This document shows positions 47,563 to 59,945 of a stretch of 64,000 bases of DNA, in pieces; position 1 is the stretch's first letter; every line of letters begins with the position of its first letter. The notes beneath the pieces are model-generated. The model was not told where the DNA came from. It was given only the letters and a program-made list of their open reading frames with translations, and did not search any database. The position numbers and the translations under genes are program-made. The DNA is taken from assembly GCA_037957365.1 (NCBI GenBank), contig JARHVA010000459.1, positions 4,541,001 through 4,605,000 of the forward strand. The letters run 5' to 3'. The DNA is from Torreya grandis (taxonomy: Eukaryota > Streptophyta > Pinopsida > Cupressales > Taxaceae).

Positions 47563-50476
47563 ATGGATCCCAACATGTATTCCTACACTCATAGTGGACT
47601 CATGTACAATCCAAGGATTAGTAATGTGGTGTCATAGGAAGAAATTGTGTAAGAACCTAGATAATAATGCTTATGAGATGGATTATTATCCCACTTATAA
47701 TGCTCAATTAAGGGCATAAATCTAATATACATTGGCTAATTATCTGGTTAACACACCACCTTATTCATACAAAGACCAAGAGCAAACTACATAATACCTA
47801 GCTATAATACATGTACTGGATGAGCCAATACTTCTATAGTCATATTCTACTAATACAACTTCCACGTATGATCCATTTATGTTTGAATGACATTTTTTAG
47901 ATAATAAAGATGATATTTTAGCTAGAGCCATAGAGGTAGGGGCCAATTTTGCAACAGACTTCCCCCATGAAAATTTACCAAGTCTAGTAAGATTACCCCA
48001 AAATATCATTTATGATCAATAGGATTCTTATATAAATCCTATGGCTCTAGTCCAAACAATGTACCAAGATCATAATTTATATAATCAAGGCAAAAACATC
48101 ATGGAAGATCACTTTAACCAAATGCAAATAGCATATAAAACCTACTTAAATCTAGCACATAATTTCAATCAAATGAACATGGTAAGTAAGCCTCTTATTG
48201 ACCTAGTTCCTTTAATAGGAGTGTTGATAGAGTTAAATAGATAAAAGAATCTAAATCCTAGCCCATTCATACAAACCACTTCGATAGATAACTTGATGCA
48301 TATGCTTGTTATTGAAGAAGTGTCTTTAGTCTATACATAGAATAATGAGCTAAACATAGTAGACAATGTGCAAATAATGTCCAATCTCGATCAAAGTGGT
48401 ATTAATGTACAAATCATTAGACAATAGAATGTGCCTATAGTTAATCTTATAAATAAGTCATCATACCATGGAGTAAGATTTTCTACACCCAAACCTCAAT
48501 CTATTACTTCCTCAAGTGTACAATATGGGATTAAGTAATTAAACAATAGCTAATGTCATACCTCAATGATAGAATGTGATGAACCCTACTCCTCAATAGG
48601 TAACAAGTAATATTCCACAACAATAAGTATAATCTAGTGTATCAACACAGTATAGGACAAATACATTGCCACCTTAATTTGTGGAAACTAATGTTCCACC
48701 TCACTAGGTAATGATGAACATACCTCTTCAATTGTAGACTAATATGCTAATCCAAAACCAAGTAATGACTAGTCAATAACATGTAAATATGGGTCAGTGG
48801 TAGATGCTAAATCTACAACTTGCTTTCACTTCCTTAGAGGGATTCATGCAACAAGGAGGTCCCCATGTTTCTCAATTACCTAATAGACAACTGTTGCTTC
48901 AAAATGTGCCATAAATCTAGAGACAGGGTCTTGGTCCATAAGTTCCCACTAAACAACAATATTTGATTAGTCTGTAGTATGTCCCTTTTCAACCATAGCA
49001 AGCACAATATAGTTATATCCTTTTGTCCTAAAAAAAAATCCTCTAATTGAAACCTTTATCACTAACCCAAACCATAATATCACACAACCAAGATTACAAT
49101 TTCAAATACATCCTAATCCACAAATGCGTATTCTTGGTCCATTCCCCAACCAAACCAATGTACCTCAATAGGTATCTCCATCATACCCTAGTCAAAGTGT
49201 CCCACTTGTGACCTCCCAACCATCTATCCAAACTTAAATTCTCCCTCAAAATAGTATTCCTTCTAGTTTGCTATCCCAAGAATTACAATAGATGAAGGAT
49301 GTAATTGTTAGCATTCAAGCTAGTAAACAAACTAAAAAATTCAAATTGAATGATGTATGTTCCTATCCATTCAACATGGAGTATTTTTAGATACCATTAT
49401 ATCTAGGATATGAACCATTAAAATTTGATAAATATAAAGGGAAAGGTGACCCTAAGGCTCATTTGACCAAATTCTTTGTTGCGTGTCAACCAATGGCATA
49501 TAGCAACATATACATTTTGTTGTTGTTGTTTCAAAGGAGCTTAACTAGACAAGCCTTAGAGTGGTTTTTGAAGTTGCCCAAAAATTTAGTAACATATTTT
49601 GATGATCTTTTTGATAAGTTTATGCAACACTTTTCCTATAATCTTGAGCATGATATTTCATTAGTGGACTTAACGCAAGCAAAGCAAAAATATAGGGAGA
49701 GTTTTTCAAATTATTTACAATGATAGAGAGCCCTTTCAAGTCATTTCACCCATAGTTTACCAGATAAGCAATTAGCTACTGTGTTTACCAAAAAATTTCA
49801 TAGTGGGATAGCTTATCATCTTGAACTATAATGTGCACATATGTTCAAAGAGATCATTGATAAAGGTTTGTTTATCGAGCAGGAACTCATCAATAAAAGA
49901 ATCATCAAGATTAATTCAACTAATCAAAATTAAGGTACCAATCAAGGAAATGACCAAAATCAACATCTCATTCAAGCACCAACATTGTAATCAACATAGG
50001 CCAATGACCAAGAAAGATTGAAGCAATTCAACCATAACAATAATGTTATGGGAAATGAAGTAACTAAATCACATCATGTCTAAATGGTGTAAACATCATC
50101 TGCATCACCTTTTTAGCTTACTCTTACCTAGCAACCTCCCCAACCAATGCCAAAAGAACAACAACTAAGACTTGCATAGCAAGTATAGCATCATTTACCA
50201 TTACAAACCCCTCCTCCTAAGAGAATCGTGCCTTCATGTCATGTCTTTAGTGACCTAGGAGAACCTATTGAGTCTATATTTTATAACCTTGCTAACACTA
50301 ATCTGATTAATTGGTTGATACCAAAGCATTATCCATAGGGCATTCCTTATCCTGATTGGTACCATGAAAATGAATTCTTTGACTATCATTGGGTCAATGG
50401 GCATAATCTAAAAAGATGTGTCCAAATCAATCATTTAATTGAGAATAGGTTTGAGAATGGGGAGATAAATATTGGA
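47563..50476 (+). pseudogene. gag: gag of the Tat element
   Basis: Starts at ATG 47563 (MDPNMYSYTHSG). The N-terminal part to about 48240 is readable with several TAG/TAA/TGA stops, then a Q/N/P-rich linker to about 49370. The capsid domain of the plant retrotransposon gag family lies at about 49400-49720: FDKYKGKGDPKAHL, then FVAC, SLTRQALEWF and a DLFDKFMQHFSYN block. The nucleocapsid-like end lies at 50378-50476: DYHWVNGH, then CVQINHLIENRFENGEI, a YHxxxGHxxxxC knuckle whose first Cys is lost. At least one frameshift separates the N-terminal part from the capsid. Gag would build the particle and package RNA. Confidence 0.88.
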
Positions 50477-51866
50477 TAATAGTGCTTCCACTTCCAATAA
50501 AACTCTTTGGATTTATCAAAACCCCTTTCCCAAACATAACAATCAACATGAACAAAATAATTAGCAACAACAACAATAATGGCTAGTGTAGTAGAAAAAT
50601 TAGTAGTATCAAAATTGAAGTCCAAACCAACAAAATCAACAAAATCAACAACAAAACCCATGATGATAGAATAATTGACAAAACCAAGGTCAAAATGGTA
50701 CTAACCAACAAACCTACCATGTAATTACACATGACTACAATAATATTGTAGGTCATATTGTAGGGGGTAGCATTAATACCATATCCATTAATGATAGACC
50801 AAGCACTAATCAGTCTAGACCATTACTAAATAACAACATTCAACCAAATTACATGGATAATCCTTCTTTGACTTGGGAATACATATAGGAAAACTAACAA
50901 ACTAGGACTTCCCCTTTTAAACCTTATATCAACAACTCATCCTTGCCATGTGACCACATGGAAGTGCACTGACAACCAAGACTTATCTTATCTAGTCCCA
51001 CACCATTCCCAATATGAATTAAAAATAATGGTTTAGTATTTAATCTTTATTATGCAATCACAACTCAGAGATTAAAGATTACTATGCCAAGCCCACAAAT
51101 ATCCACCGCTATACCTATCATCCAACCAACCATTTAGCCTTAGATTAATCCATTTACTACTAACTAAGGTAAGAAGTTTGATATTATGTAACAACTATAA
51201 AAGACACTAGCACAAATTTCTATTTTAAATTTTCTACAAATGTCAATAATCCATAAGAACATCTTGAATGAGTTTTTGATCTAATCCATTATTTCTAGTG
51301 ACATATCCCCTGATAAATTTCAAGCTTTAGTTGGATAGTTATCTCCAACCCAATGAGTCACATTCAAATAAAGTGATATGTCTTCTCTTGGCCCACTCCA
51401 TAATAATCCATTATACATATAAATTTATATAAAATGGCATAAAGTGAAATGTGTCCTTATATACAATGGATCTAGCCTCAACATATTGTCTCTAAAGCTC
51501 ATCAAGCTTCATGGGTACACAATGGTAGATCTTTAACTAGAAATAATAACTATCAAAGCATATGATAATTAGGAAAGAGAATTGCATGGCACCATTAGTT
51601 TTATAGTTATCATTGGGCCTTTAACACATGATACACTTTGTCATTTGTTTTATCTTGAGTTATCATACAATATGCTTCTAGGTAGGCCTTGGTTACATGA
51701 GATTCATGTAGTCTCATTAATGTTGCACCAATGTATCAAGTTTTCCCACTCAGGGATGGAAGTGAATATTCTAGGAGATTTACACCCATATGAACACTGC
51801 AAGCATCTCAAGGCCAAATTTCAAAGCTATAATTATCTATACAACATGAATCTAAGTTCTAAGTAG
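50477..51866 (+). pseudogene. Aspartic protease of the Tat element
   Basis: The readable core ends in an intact frame (51582-51866) with LSYNMLLGRPWLHEIHVV and HQCIKFSHSGMEV, the hallmark C-terminal half of plant Gypsy proteases. The active site lies upstream in the same frame as YNGSSLN at 51462-51482. The family has D-x-G-S/T there, so the catalytic Asp has become Tyr (codon TAC at 51462-51464). Two stops separate the active site from the intact frame. The stretch from 50477 to about 51250 is a Q/N-rich, stop-filled linker with no domain seen. The enzyme would cut Gag-Pol. Confidence 0.85.
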
Positions 51867-53200
51867 GATAAAGGAAAAGCTATACTTATTTATCCTTCAC
51901 TAGATGATTTCATAGATCCTAATACCTTGGATTCTCTTTCCCACATGCCTCCTAAATTCACCATTTCAGATAATGGACCAAGAGAGTATGTGACTCATGA
52001 TACATTGCATATTTCCAATCTTTCTCAAAATATAAAAACCTTTGGTTGACCTAAATTCACCCCATATATGCATTGGTAACAAAAGAACAAAGATAAGGGA
52101 CCTATCACATTTGTACCAGCATCTAGCCTAAGACCTGACCCTCTTGAAGGGGATGAATCATGGATATACAATGATAACCAAGTTGAGTTTTATAAAAATA
52201 CAAAGTATCATATTCCTAATAGGATCATGGAGTGTCACAATTATGAAGGAAGAGGCCTTAGACTAAATCAACAAGGAACCATCAATCCAATTTCCATGAC
52301 TAAGTATGAAAGACCTTATGGAAATGGATTTGAACTACCTGGGGGTGACCCCACATATCTTATTCAAACTCCATCACCAACAACTACTGATGATCATGCT
52401 AATAATGAAGTAGAGTTTGATCACAACCTCACCTTTGATAACCTAGCTAAAACTAACCTATTTGATAATAATTCCATTTGTACCCTTACCTTGGCCATTT
52501 ATTGCAACCCTTTACCATTTTATTATCCCCAATTGATAGATTGGGACCAACAAGAATCTGGTCTATCAATTGATGAGTTCTAAAATGATGAGGCATTCTA
52601 TGATTTCCTAGGCCTTAGAGACAATGTTCTATTGGGAGATCATAAATCAGTATTCTCAATCACATTGGATCCTATAACCTATTTTAGAGAGTGAGTGAAC
52701 ACCTTTAGCCAAAAATAAATAAATAAAACATTGAGGTTCCAAAGTGAAAACCTCTTTGAGGCACTTTCTAACTAGGGAAAAAGTAAAGATAAAGGCCAGT
52801 ATAATGGTGAAAACCTATTTTAGGTGACATTAAATGGGGATGTTCATTCTTCTTTAAATTTAGACTAGTAGACCACCAATGATAAAATTGCCTGTGGATC
52901 CAAGTTTAACTTTGAGAAATAAGTATTTGATCAAATTCTCTAAGAATTTTTGACTATTTTTGTTACATGGCCAAATATTTCACTAAGGGACTCATATTCA
53001 TCATGCCAAGGAGAGGTTAAATATCAAGTCCTAACAGAGTACCCTGACCTAAGTAAATAATTTAAGTCATTACCTATTATCCTAGAAGATGGTTTGACCC
53101 TTCTAGTCGAAGATACAATAGAGGTAAATGTTAGGACTCCATCTAACTTGAAATGGATAAAATTAGGCACACTCCTAACTAAGGAGGAATTTGATGTCTT
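51867..53200 (+). pseudogene. Protease-RT linker of the Tat element
   Basis: The 118-codon frame at 52227-52583 lies here, with acidic and N/T-rich sequence (for example DDHANNEVEFDHNLTFDN) and no known domain. Tat elements usually have a long variable linker between protease and RT, and this fits by position. Around 53060-53215 the frame continues into RT-proximal sequence (SNLKWIKLGTLLTKEEFD) that leads into the RT domain. Confidence 0.6.
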
Positions 53201-54080
53201 TATATATTTGTTGAGAGAATTTGTAGATATTTTTACATGAGCCTATTTTGACATGCCAAGTTTAGACCCTACCTTGGTTCTGCCCCACCTTATGGTTAAT
53301 CTCAATGCCAAACTAGTAAAACAAAAGTTACATAATATGAATCCTCACACTTCTATATTGGTAAAGAAAGAGTTAGGAAAACTCTTAGAAGTAGGATGTA
53401 TTCGATCCATTGACTACTCAGAATGGATCTCTAATGTGGTACTTATTAGTAAAAAGCCTGAGGGGATCATAATTTGTACTAATTTTTGAGACATCAACAA
53501 AACTTGTCCTAAAGATGATTTTACCTTGCCTAATATTGAAATGATCATCAAATATATGACAGGTTATGAAATTATTTCACTCATGGATGGCTTTTTAGGA
53601 TACAACCAAATCAAAATAACACAAGAAGACTAACATAAAATAGTGTTCACCACTCCATATAAAACATTTTGTTATCAAGTAATGCCATTTAGCATTAAGA
53701 ATGTTGGAGATACATATCAAAGGGTGATTAATATCATATTCCATGATATGATGCATGATATTGTTGAAGACTATGTCGATGACATATTAGGATAATCCAA
53801 AACTAGGGTTGACCATCCAACAGTGCTGCATAAGATATTTGAAAGATTATAGGAGTACACAATCAAACTCAATCTAAATAAATGTGTGATTGGTGTAACT
53901 TAAATAAAATTAACTAGATTCATTGTGTCTCATATAGGTATTAAATTTGATCCATCTAAATTCCATGCTATCATTGAGATGCTACCACCAACCAATTTAA
54001 AGCAACTCCATAGTTTGCAGGGTATGATCTAGTCAATCTGATGCTTCATTTCTCAGTTAGTAGATAAGTGCCATCCATTT
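53201..54080 (+). pseudogene. Reverse transcriptase of the Tat element
   Basis: All in one frame: LVKKELGKLLEVGCIRSI and WISNVVLISKK (53340-53460), CPKDDFTLPNIE (about 53504), motif A SLMDGFLGYNQI with its Asp at 53586-53588, TPYKTFCYQVMPF and then YVDDILG at 53772-53792 with both catalytic Asp intact. Stops occur after CTNF, after EDYVDD-ILG and elsewhere. RT copies the element RNA into DNA. The retention of all three catalytic Asp contrasts with losses in protease, RNase H and integrase. Confidence 0.92.
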
Positions 54081-54590
54081 ACACAAATTTTGAAGAAGGG
54101 AGTTTCATTTCACTAGGATGATCACTTCCAAATAGCTTTTCAATAACTCTAATACTATCTTGTTAATTCGCATGTTTTATTACGTCTTATGCTAGGAAAG
54201 CCATTCTTGTTATACCTATCAGCTACCAACCATGCTCTGGGGGCACTTTTCGATCAACATAATGACAATGGAAAGGATCATTCCATATATTACCTAAGAC
54301 TTACCTTGGTTATATATTAACATAACTATGCACCTATTGAAAAAGTTTAGTTGGCTATGGTTTTCACAGCTCAAAAAATGCACCATTACATGTTGAATAA
54401 TAAGACCATGGTCCTTTCAAAAGTAGATCCACTCAAGTATATACTATATAAAATAGATTTTCAAGGTCTAATGGCTAAATGGATCATGATTCTCATTGAG
54501 TTTGACATAGAGTATGTCAATCATAAGGTAATTAAGGGACAAGTTCTTACAGATCAACTTGCTAAAGCACCTCTCATAGACATATAGCCA
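54081..54590 (+). pseudogene. RNase H (Ty3/Gypsy type) of the Tat element
   Basis: Same frame as RT. PFLLYLSATNHALGALF at about 54200-54250 is the start of the RNase H fold, where the first catalytic Asp is expected in place of the Asn (codon AAC at 54228-54230). LAMVFTAQKMHHYM and LSKVDPLKYILYK follow, then AKWIMILIEFDIEYVNHKVIKGQ at 54475-54543. The intact stretch 54351-54587 ends at TAG. RNase H would remove RNA from the RNA-DNA hybrid. Confidence 0.85.
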
Positions 54591-54649
54591 CTCTCATTTC
54601 AATTTCTTGATGAATCTATCATGACCATCATTGACACACCCCTTGAGTA

Positions 54650-55010
54650 TAAACCCTATAAACTATAATTTGATGGTTGATTTACTGCACATGGATCAGG
54701 GGTAGGCTTATTGTTTATTACACCATAGGCAGATCTAATCCCTAAATCATTCAGAATCAACTTTCCTTGTACAAACAACATGGTCAAGTATGAAACATTT
54801 GATGTAGGACTTCCATAAGTAGTGAATTGGAACATATCTTATCTCTAAGTTTATGGTGATTCTCATTTAATCATTAATTAGGTCATAGATTATTTTCAAA
54901 CCAAAGATGACAAACTAGTTCCATATAAAGCCATGGTTGACACTCTTAAGCAATAAATTGCCAATATTCAGTTTGAGCACATACCAAGGGCTAGTAACAG
55001 AACTATAGAT
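54650..55010 (+). pseudogene. Second, archaeal-type RNase H of the Tat element
   Basis: FDG, a stop, then FTAHGSGVGLLF (54670-54715), followed by FRINFPCTNNMVKYE, YGDSHLIIN, and DTLKQ with HIPRASNRTIDAM (to about 55020). This is the additional RNase H domain found between the Gypsy RNase H and integrase only in the Tat lineage. The frame matches RT and the first RNase H. Several internal stops are present. Confidence 0.85.
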
Positions 55011-56406
55011 GCCATGGATACTATTGGCTCTCTAATTTCACAAATAGATAAAGCTATAGAGTATCATTTCCTCATCAATAATGTGTTAACACCAGCTCAT
55101 GAACCTTCAACCATTACTATGATTTGTGATATTGTTGGTCATAATTCTATTTGGTACGTAGACCTTTACAACTACCTTCATGACCAAGTTCTACCACCTA
55201 ACCTATCTCAAAAAAAATCCAAAGCCTTCATTCATCATTATACTCATTACAATCTACTTAGATCCACCCTTTACCATCATAGTTTTGATGGAACTCTGCT
55301 TCATTGTTTAACTTTGATAGAGTCTACACTAATTTTAAGAGAAGTTCATGAAGGAGTATGTGGAGTCATTCTAGTGAGGCATTCTTATCCAAAAATATCT
55401 TGTGTACTAGTTATTATTGGCCCATAATGGATGTAGATGTCACTAAATATGTAGAAAAGTGTGATAAATGTCAACAACCTGCTAATCTGATACATGCCCC
55501 TAAAAAAAATTTGAAACTAAAGTTGACACCATGGCCATTTTATATATGAGGAATTAACCTCATTGGGAAGATTAAGTCCACTTCATTTTATGGCCATAAA
55601 CATATTCTTACCACCATTGAATATTTCACTAAGTGGGTTAAAGCTATACCCCTTATGTGACTAAAAATCAAATTTTGAAATTCATTTTTAACCATCTCAT
55701 CTGCCACTATGGTATCTCATTTGACATTATATCTGATAATGGAGGATCATTCAAGAATAAGGATGAATACCAGCTATGTAATGAATATATAATCATGCAA
55801 CATTTTTATACAACTTATTACCCTCAAGGTAATGGCCAAGTTGAGACATCCAATAAAACCATTGTCAATATTCTCAAAAAGATTGTCAATGATGTTGGTC
55901 ATGATTGGCACCTCTAGATATTCCCTACCCTTTGGGTATACCATACCAATCATCATACTCCTATAAGATCCACTCCATACTCACTTATTTATGGTACTAA
56001 AGCCATCCTTCCCATTGAGGTTGAGTTACCTTCACTATGTATCTCTTTTAAGCATGTCCTAGATGATCATAAATATCGAGTAGCCCACCTGCAAGAGCTA
56101 GAAATACTTGATGAGAAATGCATAGCTATGTTTAACAATATTCAAACATATAATAACTAACTCAAAGGCCAATATAATCAGTGTGTTATGTATAGAACAT
56201 TTGAACTTGGTGATCTTGTTATTAAAAAAAACCAAAAGAATACCATGGCTCAGAAGAAGCATAAAGGGAAATTTAAACCAAACTAGATAGGGCCTTTCAT
56301 CATCACTATAGATTATGGATCAAAGGCATACAAGCTTGCCACACTAGATAGAGATGAACTTCTAGAGATGATGAATTTTATTAATCTCAAGTGGTACTAT
56401 GCTTGA
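55011..56406 (+). pseudogene. Integrase of the Tat element
   Basis: The N-terminal frame 55014-55427 shifts at about 55358-55430 into a frame with YVEKCDKCQQ, the C-x2-C half of the HHCC zinc site. The core follows: GINLIG at 55550-55567, where the first catalytic Asp is Asn (AAC 55556-55558), a further shift near 55650, then ISDNGGSF with Asp at 55735-55737 and NGQVETSNKT with Glu at 55843-55845. The last two are spaced exactly 35 residues apart, the classic D35E. A stop replaces the usual Trp before GIN. The C-terminal part runs through FELGDLVIKK and GPF to NLKWYYA and stops at 56404-56406. Integrase joins element DNA to the chromosome. Confidence 0.92.
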
Positions 56407-56729
56407 GTGCTAAGGTGTATTTTCTATAAGGACCATTTTAGTTATGCCATTTTATCACTATTCTTCTTTGTATGAATACCATCCTTATCCATCCACTTTA
56501 CCATATCCACTTTTTATTTCTGAACTATCAACTTAGTGTGTTCTAAATCCTAGCCTATTTGACCTTAGTTTTTGACATTCATTACATAGTTTTAGCATTG
56601 AGGTATTTGATCAATTTCATCAATTAGTTCAAGTACTCTAGACAGAGATTATATTTTGGGATAGTGTGATAAAAGTTTTGAAAGTTGTATCCTTCATTTT
56701 TTATTCCTTTCTTACCATCAGTCTTGCTA

Positions 56730-56830
56730 CTAATTATAACCACCTTTGATAAAATTAGTACCATTGATTTATGTCATTGTGTCCTAGTTATAACTACCTA
56801 TGGGAAAACTAGGTGAAACATTAAGCCTTA
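56730..56830 (+). repeat. TTATAACCACCT repeat, first two units
   Basis: Units at 56734 and 56788 (spacing 54) share TTATAACCACCT or TTATAACTACCT followed by a T-GGAAAA-type phrase. More copies occur 1.4 kb downstream at 58.18-58.48 kb. Confidence 0.7.
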
Positions 56831-57009
56831 ATGTACTAACTTATCACTTTTTATGTTATGCTATGCATTTTTACCAATTGTGCCTATTTTGTTTGAATTG
56901 ATTACTACACTCATTAAATTCCTCCACAGTAAAAGTAAAACTACAGTGACTTGAGGTCCTAATTTGGGACTATGTAGATAGCACTCGATACTTGTTGAGG
57001 TTAGCATAG

Positions 57010-57210
57010 TCATGCTAAGCCATGCTCTCATCATTTTACAAGCAACCTAAGCTATACTCTCACCATTTTTTGCGCATCTTATGTTTAAATGATCTCATAA
57101 TTTTGTGAGTAACCTAAGCCATGCTCTCAACATTTTATGGGAAACCTAAGTTTGAATGCTCTCACCATTTTATGATCTTGAACCATTTAGTGTCTCATCA
57201 TTCTAGATTG
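57010..57210 (+). repeat. Tandem array, period about 33 bp, six units
   Basis: The word TCTCA recurs at 57026, 57058, 57093, 57125, 57160 and 57193 (spacings 32, 35, 32, 35, 33), each within (CC)TAAG-ATGCTCTCACCATTTTATG-like sequence. Confidence 0.8.
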
Positions 57211-58169
57211 AGTTGAGATACTCCAAAATAATTCTAAAAACATTTGAAAAATCATTAGAAAAGAATAAAAACATTGACCACTTCTTTGCCTTAAGGATTC
57301 TGGGAACCCTTACTAAGTTATAAGCAAATCACTTGTCATTTAGTTTCACCATCTTTTCTATCCTTTTTCTCTCATGAACTTTCCATTTTGTAAGAACATT
57401 CCTCTTCTTCTATCACATCCATTTTGATTTTTTTCATCAGTTATCACATTATTTCCATTCCTTGGGAGAACTAAATTTGGCCTAAAGTTTTTAATTGAAT
57501 ATTACATCCATGGAATTATGTAGGTAGCATCCACTTACCTAGTGCATATGGAGACAGCTTGACCACCCCTTCCTTTTCTTTTATTTCCCCCATTTTTTTC
57601 ATTTTTTAAGTTGTCACCTATTTTATAGGGGAAATGTTTGTAGGGTTTATATTACATTATTTGTTTATTTTTGCTTATTTTTATTTGTTTGTCTACCTAT
57701 TTGTTTTCTTTTAGAACTATTGCCTTGATTCAATTTATGTGTGTTCATTAAGTGATTCTTTAACCACAATTATTCTTGAATCCATCCATATTCATATGTT
57801 TACATTATAATCAAGGTTTCTATCATTGGTGCATTGTTTTCTATTGAGTATTAGATTATGGGATTCAGTCCTCATGCATATTTCAGCTAAGTCCTCATGA
57901 TGTTATACCATGATGCCTACATACATGTGCTATAGAAAACCTCAACTTCAAGAATTATATTTAGAAATGGTGGCATTTCTTCAACACTGACATTCTTATT
58001 CAATCCTAATCATATCCCAAATATAGTAATTAAACATGAAAGAATTTTAACCTTATATTAGTTTAGATGAGCATCTCCCTACTAGTATTTTACTCTAATT
58101 CATCATTACCCTCTATGCTAAGTTATCATCATCCTTGGATAAGTTTATCATGTTTGCCATAATCGAGGT

Positions 58170-58500
58170 CCAATGATTATAACCACCTATAGGAAAATCA
58201 TTATACACCATCCCACATATATTTATCATTGATTATAACCACCTTTTGGAAAATAATTGTGTTGTCACCACTTTAATTTTTCTACCTATATAGGGGCATA
58301 TTATCTTGTTTGTATGTCCTAACTGGGGTAGCTCCATCTTCTCAATTATTATAACCACCTTTGGGTAAATCATTATGTTATCATACCATGTTGCCACTAT
58401 CGGGGTACAATGCTTATAATCACATTTGGGAAAAACATTGTACATCATCCCACTTGTATTATCAATTATTTTGACTACTTTTTAATTAACATTGTGTTTT
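58170..58500 (+). repeat. TTATAACCACCT repeat, main array, period about 58 bp
   Basis: Anchors TTATAAC or close variants lie at 58177, 58233, 58349, 58414 and about 58466. The 116-base gap equals two periods with a decayed unit between. Each unit has TTATAACCACCTTTGGG-AAA, TCATTGT and a CATCCCA or CACCA end. Confidence 0.78.
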
Positions 58501-58700
58501 AACACCATCATCTTTCCTTTCTTTGGTCCCCTCTTTTCCTTTCTTTCTTTCTGAGGGACTGTTTTCCAACCTACTTATGCCAACTGTTCCCTTGAGGGGG
58601 TAACATAAAATTAGTTTAACATCATTTTAGTTGTAGGCACATATGACCTTTTCATTATTTGAGAAGATGTTACTATACTAATATCTTATAACACCATCCC

Positions 58701-58714
58701 AAATAGGGGCAAAT
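58701..58714 (+). promoter_or_regulatory. Polypurine tract of the Tat element
   Basis: AAATAGGGGCAAAT directly abuts the 3' LTR. By family knowledge it primes plus-strand DNA synthesis. A single C and terminal T interrupt the purines. Confidence 0.8.
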
Positions 58715-59877
58715 TGTAGACACGTAAAATTGGCAATCGATAACCTTTAATCAGGCTTTTGACTAATTTCCACCTAAAATGCACAATTTGGCCTAAAAAC
58801 ACTAAAACATGATAAATGATTTGAAACTAACATATTAAAGTGCTAATTTTAGTTAGGGTATCCCTAAATGGGGTAATTTAATTTATGGGGTAGCTAACTT
58901 TGATCAGATCATTCTGAGTCAAAATGCCAATTTTGCACCTATGTGCTCTAGATTGCTCTTTCCTATCAAATATTCTACATAAGACATGTGACTTTATTAT
59001 TTTTTTATTGGTAAAATCCTAAGTGGGGATACAGTTCTAACACATTTGATTGTGACTTTCAATTCTAATCTAGTCAAAATTTAGACCAATAATAAGGCAT
59101 TTTGATCAATTTGAGTAATTTGTGCACAAAGTGCTTAATCATGCTTAAAATATAATTAATCCAAATCAAGGCCTAATTAATAATTCAATAAAAACTTGTT
59201 GAATAATTTATTTTGGAAATGAATATTGAATATCTGCATGATCAGGTGACCTCATTTCTTGAAAAAACATCCCTAGTCCATAAATGCCATAGATATCAAG
59301 ATTCATGCCCTTCATGCCTCTTAATTGTCCCCTATTCTAATGTCATGATGAGGATAATTATAAACTTAATTAAAAAAATTTAATTAATCCTCAACCACAC
59401 ATCTCAATCTTAGGATGGATGGTTCAGGTTGATTCTAGACATTCTCAAAAACCTATAAATAGAGAAGCTATGAACATCATTTCTAAGCTATATTTGGTGC
59501 AAAGTTATAATGCACAAATATCTTCAAGAAGCCATTAAAAATAGTGTTATCATGTCAAATTAATTCTAATCCAATCCAATCCTTAAGCCAAAGGTGCCAA
59601 AGAGAGATGGAGGTAGCCAAGCTTCCATTGCCAAGGACTTCATAAGCACAAAGTTGAGTAAGCCACTACAACAAGCATTTTGAAGCATCGAAAGAAGGTA
59701 AAAGAAGGTTTATTTTCCACTTTAGTTATGTGTTTTATTCATGTTTTTTAACTAATATCTCCCTAGTGTCTAGGCCTAGAGATGTTATGCTAGTTAGTAT
59801 ATTTCTCTCATTTTGTTTTAATTTTAGAACTAATACGATACTAACCATCCTCTCTTGAGTCAAATTCCTAGATCACA
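58715..59877 (+). mobile_element. 3' LTR of the Tat element
   Basis: Begins TGTAGACACG and ends GATCACA, colinear with the 5' LTR. It retains the TATA box and the GTAAAAGAAGGTTTATTTT region seen in both LTRs. Confidence 0.93.
59454..59462 (+). promoter_or_regulatory. TATA box in the 3' LTR
   Basis: TATAAATAG preceded by CC and followed by AGAAG, at the same LTR position as TATACATAG in the 5' LTR. It could drive transcription into the right flank, though nothing coding and intact lies there. Confidence 0.65.
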
Positions 59878-59882
59878 TTGAA
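59878..59882. repeat. Target-site duplication TTGAA, right
   Basis: Exact match to 43945-43949. Confidence 0.92.
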
Positions 59883-59945
59883 CACTGGGGACAATAATTA
59901 GTCTAACCTCTTTTATAAAATTGAAGAATTGTAGCTTGTAATGAA
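59883..59945. other. Right flank of the Tat insertion
   Basis: Starts CACTGGGGACAATAATTAG. The G-rich stretch resembles polypurine tracts of other Gypsy elements and may be part of the older element that was the target. Confidence 0.35.

Larger units (their letters stand above)
56407..58700 (+). other. 3' untranslated region of the Tat element
   Basis: 2.3 kb without coding frames between the integrase stop and the polypurine tract. It contains two distinct sets of short tandem repeats, annotated separately. Variable, repeat-rich 3' UTRs are known from Tat/Ogre elements. The minus-strand frame 58448-58233 is a translation of one repeat set. Confidence 0.8.
43950..59877 (+). mobile_element. 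Complete, dead Tat-clade Ty3/Gypsy retrotransposon (15.9 kb)
   Basis: LTRs of 1,151 and 1,163 bp with TG...CA ends are flanked by perfect TTGAA duplications. In order it holds a 2.5-kb leader, gag, protease, RT, RNase H, a second (archaeal-type) RNase H, integrase, a 2.3-kb 3' UTR with tandem repeats and a polypurine tract. The second RNase H between RNase H and integrase is the hallmark of the Tat lineage (Tat/Ogre/Retand). All frames contain stops and a few frameshifts. The first roughly 185 aligned LTR bases show about 20 differences (by-eye count), so the insertion is old or rapidly decayed. Confidence 0.95.

Noticed and set aside
47325..47576. 83-codon basic minus-strand frame overlapping the start of gag
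   Set aside because: Antisense to the Tat leader and gag start, with no known domain. An antisense accessory protein would need conservation that I cannot test.
51582..51866. Possible intact small host gene, because the frame is open
   Set aside because: It is the C-terminal half of the retrotransposon protease (LLGRPW block) in frame with the upstream active site and RT.
43950..59877. Endogenous pararetrovirus or retrovirus with an envelope gene
   Set aside because: Domain order ends with integrase followed by a non-coding repeat-rich 3' UTR; there is no envelope-like or movement-protein frame. LTRs and target duplications fit a Ty3/Gypsy retrotransposon.
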